From Saccharofermentans sp. (lineage in GTDB: Bacteria; Bacillota; Clostridia; Saccharofermentanales; Saccharofermentanaceae), in contig JAILDX010000011.1 of the NCBI GenBank assembly GCA_024688685.1, positions 1-45,899 of the forward strand: a stretch of 45,899 nt of DNA, read 5' to 3'. Positions within the stretch are counted from its first letter, which is position 1, and each line of letters begins with the position of its first letter. Positions 40,726-45,899 of the stretch are shown piece after piece. The position numbers and the translations under genes were made by a program. The notes beneath the pieces were generated by a model, which saw only the letters and a program-made list of their open reading frames with translations, made no database searches and was not told the origin of the DNA.

Positions 40726-41571
40726 TCACATCTTCCTGAACTTTGACGGCGGCACGCCCTTATACTCAACAAAAACGCGGTTGAAACTCGGGATGCTCTT
40801 GAACCCCGACAGCATTGCTATTTCCGTCAGCGACAGGCTCTCTTCGGGCAGCAGCGAGACAGCTTTCTCGACGCGGATCGCGTTGATCCACTTTGAGAAG
40901 TTCATGCCGGTCACTTCCTTGAACGCACGGGAGAAATAGTCTTTGTTCAGCCCCGCCCGCTCAGCCATCGCCGACTGCGAGAGGTCATCCGCGGTCAGGT
41001 TATTTTTAATATAATCCATAACTGAAATAATGTTGTTCAGTGTCGTGTCGGAGACGGTCTTGCCGCCGTCGTTCGATATGTCAGCATCAAGCTCTTTGTG
41101 GTGTTCGTCAAGGACGAGCATGAAATCGAGAAGAAGACGCGCGCACCTCATCTCGCGGTTGTCTTTATCTGAATCCCAGACGTGGAACATCTTATCGATA
41201 ATTGATTTCAGCCTGCGGGCAAGCGGACCGTGCGAATTGACGCAGATAATGTGCAGGTCGTGATAATGATTCGCTATCCTCTTGAAATCGAAAAGGGAAT
41301 CCGCGAAAGTATTGCTGTACTGCACTATCAGGGAATTCTCGCGGTTTGCATCAACGATCTCGTGGTTCTCCATCGGCCAGATCAGAGCGATGTCGCCTTC
41401 GGTAAGCGTGTAGAGCGTATCGTCGATGCGGTAAACGTTCTTGGCGCCGCTGCCGACTACGATTATCTCTCCGTAAGCATGACGGTGAGACGGGAAATCG
41501 CGTTCGGAGGAACCCGTTGCAAGGTTGATCGATCTCGTATTATTAAATGTAAAATATTCTATCTGTCCCAT
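40726..41571 (-). CDS. AraC-family transcriptional regulator
   Basis: 281 residues. An N-terminal cupin sensor (FPSHRHAYGEIIVVGSG with the first cupin His residues, LTEGDIALIWPMENHEI) is joined to a C-terminal double HTH: MAERAGLNKDYFSRAFKEVT, FSKWINAIRVEKAVSLL, LSLTEIAMLSGFKSIPSFNR, VFVEYKGVPPSKFRK. It probably senses a small ligand in the cytoplasm. It is divergent from the epimerase-SDR pair with only 90 bases between, and the 49-bp motif in that gap is repeated before the alcohol dehydrogenase gene, so both are likely its targets. Confidence 0.9.
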   Translation of the reverse strand: MGQIEYFTFNNTRSINLATGSSERDFPSHRHAYGEIIVVGSGAKNVYRIDDTLYTLTEGDIALIWPMENHEIVDANRENSLIVQYSNTFADSLFDFKRIANHYHDLHIICVNSHGPLARRLKSIIDKMFHVWDSDKDNREMRCARLLLDFMLVLDEHHKELDADISNDGGKTVSDTTLNNIISVMDYIKNNLTADDLSQSAMAERAGLNKDYFSRAFKEVTGMNFSKWINAIRVEKAVSLLPEESLSLTEIAMLSGFKSIPSFNRVFVEYKGVPPSKFRKM

Positions 41572-41619
41572 GTCAAAAAATGATTAAAAACTGCCTCGGT
41601 TTATAAGAGGAATAATAAC
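41571..41619 (+). promoter_or_regulatory. Putative AraC operator, copy 1
   Basis: TGTCAAAAAATGAT, then CCTCG and ATAAGAGGAATAA at fixed spacing. About three quarters of 49 ungapped positions match the motif at 44111-44160. The inner part CCTC-N9-GAGG is an inverted repeat. It abuts the AraC gene start codon and lies about 40 bases before the epimerase ATG, so it could control both directions. Confidence 0.65.
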
Positions 41620-41661
41620 AAATATGAGTTAAGATTTGAAGTAGGGAGGTCTAGCAGAATT

Positions 41662-42693
41662 ATGAGAAAAGCATTATTTATTGGCGGAACAGGCACGATA
41701 AGCACGGCCATAGTACGCAGACTGTCGCAGGATCCGCTATGGGAAGTATATGTTCTCAACCGCGGAAACAGAACTGAAGTAATACCTGAGAATGTTAAGC
41801 TGATCAAGGCTGACATCAACGACGAGGCGGATGTCCTGAATAAGATCGGTGATATCAAGTGGGACTGCGTCTGCGAGTTCATCGGGTTTACTGTCGCTCA
41901 GGTTGAGCGTGATTACAGGCTCTTCAAGGGGAAGACAAAGCAGTACATCTACATTAGTTCTGCGTCGGCTTACCACAAGCCCTCCGCAGGTTATGTCATT
42001 ACTGAAGGCACTACGCTTTCGAACCCTCATTGGGAGTATTCACGTAATAAGAAAGCTTGTGAAGAGTTCCTTTTTGACAAGTACAGCAGCGAGGGATTCC
42101 CGGTTACGATCGTGCGCCCCAGCCATACATACGATGAGCGCAATGTGCCGCTCGGAGTTCACGGAAAGAAGGGTTTCTGGCAGGTAATTAAGAGGATCCT
42201 GGACGGAAAGCCGGTCATCATCCAGGGTGACGGCTCCTCGCTCTGGACCGTGACGTGGAATGACGATTTCGCGATCGGATATACAGGGCTGATGGCAAAT
42301 CGGCACGCGATCGGTGAGGCGTTCCACATTACGTCGGATGAGTCACTGACGTGGGATCAGATCTACAGGACGATCGCGGATACGCTTGGCGTGGAGCTGA
42401 AGGCGTACCATGTCGCATCGGATTTTCTGTCGGCGTGTGGTGATAAGTACGGTTTCGATTTCGAGGGGAGTCTGACGGGTGATAAGTCGGTGTCTGTCGT
42501 GTTTGACAACAGCAAGCTCAAGAGGGCGGTCCCGCAGATGAGGACGAATGTGACGTTCGCGCAGGGCGTCAAGAGGTCGTTGGATTACGTGCTGGCGCAT
42601 CCCGAACTTCAGGTGGAGGACCCCGAGTTCGACATGTGGTGCGACAAGGTAATAGATGCATTGGAAAGAGCAAAAAGTGAGGTGACATTATGA
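41662..42693 (+). CDS. NAD-dependent epimerase/dehydratase
   Basis: 343 residues of extended-SDR type. ALFIGGTGTISTAIVRRL holds the GxxGxxS/G cofactor loop, YIYISSASAYHK the catalytic Ser/Thr region, and the Tyr-x3-Lys pair is in YSRNKKACEE. RPSHTYDERN and WTVTWNDDFAIG follow as in the NAD-dependent epimerase group, and the length is usual. Substrate is probably a nucleotide sugar or a small hydroxy compound. GGAGGT lies 12 bases upstream of ATG. Its stop overlaps the next start by four bases (ATGA), so the two are cotranscribed under the putative AraC operator. Confidence 0.85.
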   Translation: MRKALFIGGTGTISTAIVRRLSQDPLWEVYVLNRGNRTEVIPENVKLIKADINDEADVLNKIGDIKWDCVCEFIGFTVAQVERDYRLFKGKTKQYIYISSASAYHKPSAGYVITEGTTLSNPHWEYSRNKKACEEFLFDKYSSEGFPVTIVRPSHTYDERNVPLGVHGKKGFWQVIKRILDGKPVIIQGDGSSLWTVTWNDDFAIGYTGLMANRHAIGEAFHITSDESLTWDQIYRTIADTLGVELKAYHVASDFLSACGDKYGFDFEGSLTGDKSVSVVFDNSKLKRAVPQMRTNVTFAQGVKRSLDYVLAHPELQVEDPEFDMWCDKVIDALERAKSEVTL

Positions 42694-43421
42694 TCGATCT
42701 TAAAGGCAAGTGGGTTTTGATTACAGGCGCGTCGAGGGGACTCGGCAGGCTGGCGGCTATACAGATGGCGGAGCAGGGATGCAATCTCATCCTTCAGAGC
42801 CGCGATGTTGCGCATACTGCAGCGCTTGAGGAAGATGTTAAGAAGACCGGTGTTCAGTGCCGTTCTTTTGCGGCTGACCTGAACGACATTCCGTCGGTTC
42901 TGGCGATGCTCGAAGAGATCGATAAACTGGGCGTTGACGTGGATGTAGTACTGAATAACGCAGGACTCCAGATCGCGTATCGTAAGGAGTTCTGCCTGAC
43001 GCCGCCGGAGGATTACGTCGTAAGCTTTAACGTAAATACGATCGCACCGGCGATGATCTGCTATCACTATCTGCCGAAGATGATTGAGCGCGGTTTTGGC
43101 AGGATCGTAAATACGACGAGCGGCATCGATAAGGAACCCGAGCAGGCAGGCTATTCCGCGGCGAAAGCAGCTCTCGACAAGATTACTCGTGATATGGCGA
43201 CGAAGCTCGGAGGAACGGGTGTTGCGATCAACCTTACCGATCCGGGATGGTGCAGGACCGACCTCGGCGGACCCAACGCCCCCAATTCACCTGAGAGCGC
43301 GATTCCCGGCGTTATCGTTGGCGCATTTGTCGATGATTCCGTGAACGGCATGATCTTCCGCGCACAGGAATTCTCGGGCATGTCGCTCTCTGACGCAGTG
43401 TCGCGTGCAAACAACCTGTAA
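42690..43421 (+). CDS. Short-chain dehydrogenase/reductase
   Basis: 243 residues. Classical SDR motifs: LITGASRGLGRLAA, VVLNNAGLQ, VNTTSGIDKEPEQAGYSAAK with catalytic Ser, Tyr and Lys, and DPGWCRTDLGG. Overlap with the epimerase gene implies a joint pathway, such as oxidation or reduction of the epimerase product. Together with the co-regulated iron alcohol dehydrogenase, this suggests a small carbonyl- or sugar-metabolising regulon. Confidence 0.87.
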   Translation: MIDLKGKWVLITGASRGLGRLAAIQMAEQGCNLILQSRDVAHTAALEEDVKKTGVQCRSFAADLNDIPSVLAMLEEIDKLGVDVDVVLNNAGLQIAYRKEFCLTPPEDYVVSFNVNTIAPAMICYHYLPKMIERGFGRIVNTTSGIDKEPEQAGYSAAKAALDKITRDMATKLGGTGVAINLTDPGWCRTDLGGPNAPNSPESAIPGVIVGAFVDDSVNGMIFRAQEFSGMSLSDAVSRANNL

Positions 43422-43519
43422 TAGTTTATTTGCTGTCCATTCAAACTTTGATAATACCTTTTTGAGATCTGTTGTGTTATAAAGTAAGTGTTAATACGGA
43501 TCGATGGGAGGTATTATTT

Positions 43520-43774
43520 ATGGACAGGAAAGAACTTGAGAGAATCAAGGGGTTGTCAAGAGAAGAGAGAATTGAGTTCTTCAATAAGCATAAGGATGAA
43601 GTTCTTGCGCTGAATGCGGATGATCTTGCTGCAGTTAACGGAGGCTTGTGGTGGAATAATGATGACAGTGTCTATAAGCCCAAGCCGCATGAGAATCCTG
43701 ATACAGATTGTCCTTACAGGGATTGCTACTACTCATCTTTCGGATTTATCTGTGACGGCGAAGTTATTTGCTGA
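43520..43774 (+). CDS. Double-glycine leader peptide with four-cysteine core
   Basis: 84 residues from ATG 43520, preceded by GGGAGGT. The N-terminal 42 residues form a charged helical leader (MDRKELERIKGLSREERIEF) ending in LNADDLAAVNGG, very like Nif11-type or bacteriocin leaders cut after Gly-Gly. The remaining 42 residues begin LWWNNDDSVYKPK and contain four Cys in TDCPYRDCYYS and FICDGEVIC, so disulfides, metal binding or enzymatic modification are possible. It is followed 22 bases later by another peptide gene of the same design. No maturase or peptidase-transporter is in the window. Confidence 0.65.
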   Translation: MDRKELERIKGLSREERIEFFNKHKDEVLALNADDLAAVNGGLWWNNDDSVYKPKPHENPDTDCPYRDCYYSSFGFICDGEVIC

Positions 43775-43796
43775 CAAGCGTTGATAAGGGGGGTAT

Positions 43797-44048
43797 ATGA
43801 TTACTAATCTTACACCGGATCAGCTTTATGATATTTCGAGACTCAACACTGACGATGAGCTTAAGGAATATCTTGCGAAGGCAGGCGTTGAGCTTAATAC
43901 CAAGGAACTTGAGGAAGTGAGTGGCGGACGTCGTCTTGTAGGAGCCCCTACGGGTCTTAAGAAGAAGTGCCCTGTTTGCGGAGTTCTGGTATCGAGCGAC
44001 AAGTACACGCTCCACATTGTGCTCATGCATGACGGAAAGGTTGGGTAA
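43797..44048 (+). CDS. Double-glycine leader peptide with C2H2 zinc-finger core
   Basis: 83 residues, ATG 43797 after AAGGGGGG. Leader: NLTPDQLYDISRLNTDDELK, then LNTKELEEVSGG, matching Nif11-like leaders with the Gly-Gly site at about residue 44. Core: basic RRLVGAPTGLKKK followed by CPVCGVLVSSDKY and TLHIVLMH, which fits C-x2-C-x11-H-x4-H, a classic C2H2 zinc finger. A zinc finger behind a Gly-Gly leader is unusual. It shares CPxCG with the peptide at 35887. It ends 29 bases before a terminator and is probably cotranscribed with the previous peptide. Confidence 0.65.
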   Translation: MITNLTPDQLYDISRLNTDDELKEYLAKAGVELNTKELEEVSGGRRLVGAPTGLKKKCPVCGVLVSSDKYTLHIVLMHDGKVG

Positions 44049-44077
44049 AAATCTATTTGTTTAGTTTGCAAGTTATG

Positions 44078-44107
44078 ACCCTGCGGTTGTTTTGCCGCGG
44101 GGTTTTC
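44078..44107 (+). terminator. Terminator after the two peptide genes
   Basis: ACCCTGCGG (44078-44086) pairs with CCGCGGGGT (44095-44103) with one mismatch, followed by TTTTCT. Confidence 0.75.
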
Positions 44108-44110
44108 TAT

Positions 44111-44160
44111 TGTCAAAAAATGATAAATATACACCTCGAAATATAAGAGGAATAAATATT
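44111..44160 (+). promoter_or_regulatory. Putative AraC operator, copy 2
   Basis: Starts TGTCAAAAAATGATAAA, then ACCTCG and ATATAAGAGGAATAA. It matches copy 1 at 41571-41619 without gaps over most positions and lies 40 bases before the alcohol dehydrogenase ATG, the same distance as copy 1 from the epimerase ATG. Confidence 0.65.
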
Positions 44161-44200
44161 ACTACGCGTTATTATTAAAGGAAATAGGGAGGATTCTTCT

Positions 44201-45352
44201 ATGGAAAACTTTACGTTCTATTCACCTACAAAGTTTGTATTTGGAAAAGGCACTGAGAGTGAGGCCGGCGCTCTTGTTAAGAGTTTTGGCGGCAGCAATG
44301 TGCTCGTGCATTATGGTGGCGGAAGCGTCATCCGTTCGGGTCTTCTGGACCGCGTTAAGGCTTCGCTTGAGGCTGCCGGCGTTAAGTACACACTGCTTGG
44401 CGGCGTTAAGCCGAACCCGAGGAGCGGACTTGTTTACGAGGGAATCGATCTTTGCAGGGCGAACGGAATCGATTATATTCTTGCTGTAGGCGGCGGATCT
44501 GTCATCGACTCATCAAAGGCGATCGCATGCGGCGTATTATACGACGGTGACTTCTGGGATTTCTACTGCGGCAAGCCTATTGAGAAGGCTCTTCCCGTCG
44601 GAACTGTGCTTACGATCGCAGCCGCAGGCAGTGAGGGCTCCGGCGACTCTGTAATCACAAAGGAAGAAGGGATGTACAAGCGCGGAGCCGGCAGCGAATT
44701 CCTGCGCCCGAAGTTCAGCATCATGAACCCCGAGCTCACTGAGACGTTGCCTCCATACCAGACAGCATGCGGCATTACGGACATCATGGCTCACCTCTAC
44801 GAGAGATATCTGACGAACTCCCGCGATGTTGAAGTTACGGACCGTATGATTGAAGCGCTGCTTTTGACAATGAAGAATGAGGCTCCTAAAGTTATTGCTG
44901 ATCCCTCTGATTACCAGGCGCGTGCAAATATAATGTGGGCAGGCACGATGGCACACAACAATTCCTGCGGTGTAGGAAGGTCTCAGGACTGGAACAGCCA
45001 CAATATTGAGCATGAGCTGTCCGCTCTCTATGACTGCGCACACGGCGCAGGTCTTGCGGTTACGATGCCTGCGGTCTTCAGATACGTTATGTCACACGAT
45101 GAGGCGCGCTTTGCACAGGTCGCTCAGAGAGTCTGGGGCGTATCGAGCGCTGCTGAAGGAATTGATGCATTCCAGGCGTTCTTGAAATCGATCGGCATGC
45201 CGTCAACGCTCGGAGAACTCGGCGGCCGCGAGGAAGATATTCCGGTTCTTGTGAAGAATCTCTGCTATGGTGACGGGCGCACGGGAACTATATCAGGGTT
45301 TGTGACGCTGGATGAGAAGGATTGTGCTGAGATATATAAGATGATGATTTGA
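44201..45352 (+). CDS. Iron-containing alcohol dehydrogenase
   Basis: 383 residues, the usual length of the butanol-dehydrogenase/YqhD-like group. FYSPTKFVFGKGTE, LAVGGGSVIDSSKAIA (NAD(P)-binding GGGS), PVGTVLTIAAAGSEGS and the metal ligands in GITDIMAHLYERY (Asp, His) and NIEHELSALYDCAHGAGLA (two His) are all present. It reduces aldehydes to alcohols or the reverse, in the cytoplasm. GGGAGG lies ten bases before ATG. The upstream motif shared with the epimerase operon suggests control by the nearby AraC protein. Confidence 0.92.
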   Translation: MENFTFYSPTKFVFGKGTESEAGALVKSFGGSNVLVHYGGGSVIRSGLLDRVKASLEAAGVKYTLLGGVKPNPRSGLVYEGIDLCRANGIDYILAVGGGSVIDSSKAIACGVLYDGDFWDFYCGKPIEKALPVGTVLTIAAAGSEGSGDSVITKEEGMYKRGAGSEFLRPKFSIMNPELTETLPPYQTACGITDIMAHLYERYLTNSRDVEVTDRMIEALLLTMKNEAPKVIADPSDYQARANIMWAGTMAHNNSCGVGRSQDWNSHNIEHELSALYDCAHGAGLAVTMPAVFRYVMSHDEARFAQVAQRVWGVSSAAEGIDAFQAFLKSIGMPSTLGELGGREEDIPVLVKNLCYGDGRTGTISGFVTLDEKDCAEIYKMMI

Positions 45353-45459
45353 GTTTTGGTTCATTAAGTTCGTAATAGCGCGGATTTATTCGTTTTGTAC
45401 CTTCTTATTTAGCACCCACCCGTGGGTTCATAGCGAATAATGACTGCGTATTGCTAGTT

Positions 45460-45504
45460 AACAAACACCTCTGTACTTTTTAGCTGGTACAGAGGTGTTC
45501 GTTT
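45460..45504. terminator. Long hairpin, likely terminator
   Basis: AACAAACACCTCTGTA (45460-45475) pairs with TACAGAGGTGTTCGTT (45488-45503), one mismatch, 12-base loop. The run after it is GTTTGTG on the plus strand and TTAACTAGC on the minus, so U-tracts are poor either way. Located about 110 bases after the alcohol dehydrogenase stop. A smaller stem ACCCAC/GTGGGT is at 45415-45427. Confidence 0.5.
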
Positions 45505-45599
45505 GTGATGGTTTGTTTGATGAGAAGGGCGGAGCGGAGTAGGTCGCGGGTTGCGGGTCGCGGGCGCCGGGGCGCGCGTTCAATAGATCTAAGTGCGCT

Positions 45600-45717
45600 G
45601 TCGCAAATAAATGGCTACTTTGTGTTAATTTTTTTAACACAAAACTCTGAAAATTTGCGAGTCGCAAATATTTGCTGATTTGTGCCAGATTATTTAACAC
45701 AAATGGTTCAAAAATCT
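45600..45717. repeat. Dispersed ~120-bp repeat, copy B
   Basis: Same block order as copy A at 28312-28433: GTCGCAAATAAA, TTTGTGTTAATTTTTTTAAC (palindromic), AAAATTTGCGA-GTCGCAAAT, then TGATTTGTG and TTTAACACAAA. The final inverted end is degenerate here. Together with 45505-45599, a GC-rich stretch without features, it fills the gap between the alcohol dehydrogenase and the transposase. Confidence 0.65.
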
Positions 45718-45864
45718 AGCACAGAATGCCCAAATCAGTCAAGTACAAAGTTTTGTGTAGTTATGTCCGTATAATGGTGTAAATTCAAAATAAAAGAAAT
45801 GAGTCACTTTTGACCCTGTATAATGTTTGTTACCACAACAAATAAAACAACAGGAGGTACAAAA

Positions 45865-45899
45865 ATGGCTCAAGTTAATCTTACACTATCACACGAGGA
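45865..45899 (+). CDS. Start of an IS256-family transposase, cut by the window edge
   Basis: Only 11 complete codons are visible, MAQVNLTLSHE, after an AGGAGGT ribosome binding site. The opening MAQ(I/V)N(I/L)TL followed by an acidic turn is the usual start of IS256-type (mutator) transposases in Clostridia. The AT-rich sequence at about 45750-45800 (TCCGTATAATGGTGTAAATTC) would then contain the left end of the element. The assignment rests on very few residues. Confidence 0.45.
   Translation, partial: MAQVNLTLSHE

Overview
The window looks like chromosomal DNA of a Gram-positive Clostridia-type Firmicute, probably a gut or rumen anaerobe. Supporting signs are strong AGGAGG-type ribosome binding sites, TATAAT promoters, a Mn-type CBS-domain pyrophosphatase, iron-dependent alcohol dehydrogenase, EF-hand/leucine-rich surface proteins, DUF3990 and DUF3592 families, and an IS256-type transposase start. 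Taxonomy below class level cannot be fixed from the sequence alone. No rRNA, tRNA or CRISPR array was seen.

Layout. 1-1.2 kb: rearranged remnants of an IS21-type element (istA and istB fragments in opposite orientation) and a 160-bp element with 26-bp inverted ends. 1.2-4.7 kb: a membrane protein with a degenerate Nudix domain, followed by a HipA/CtkA-like kinase. 4.8-7.4 kb (minus): a three-gene operon of DUF3990 predicted ADP-ribosyltransferase, XRE regulator, and a PF14907 nucleotidyltransferase broken by a seven-A run; a palindrome sits inside the promoter. 7.4-13.3 kb: housekeeping and accessory genes (DUF3592 protein, CBS-pyrophosphatase, double cNMP-binding protein, larE, SDR) plus decayed genes. 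14.3-26.0 kb: acyltransferase, glycosyltransferase, LicD, then a tightly packed seven-gene surface polysaccharide operon (initiating sugar transferase, three glycosyltransferases, EpsG-like polymerase, Wzx flippase, second PF14907 nucleotidyltransferase). 26.1-35.0 kb: a beta-helix lipoprotein and two large secreted proteins sharing signal peptide and C-terminal modules. 35.3-40.7 kb: GNAT acetyltransferase, a double-glycine zinc-ribbon peptide, then an unrecognised operon (CxxC protein, two tandem paralogs of unknown family, a 40-residue acidic protein, a macrodomain-HTH protein), an ADP-ribosylglycohydrolase and a DEDD exonuclease with a zinc ribbon. 40.7-45.4 kb: an AraC regulator, divergent epimerase and SDR genes, two double-glycine peptides and an iron alcohol dehydrogenase; a nearly identical 49-bp upstream motif ties the epimerase operon to the alcohol dehydrogenase. 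The right edge enters an IS256-like transposase.

Most interesting candidates: (i) the 36.2-39.1 kb operon pairing two members of an unknown family with a macrodomain protein, next to an ADP-ribosylglycohydrolase and in the same window as a DUF3990 transferase operon; (ii) three small proteins with a double-glycine leader followed by cysteine-rich or zinc-finger cores and no visible maturation enzymes; (iii) the shared 49-bp AraC-type operator; (iv) a set of apparently leaderless genes with an extended -10 box exactly six bases before ATG; (v) the Nudix-like membrane protein plus HipA-like kinase pair. Domain assignments come from motif recognition by eye; no database search was run.
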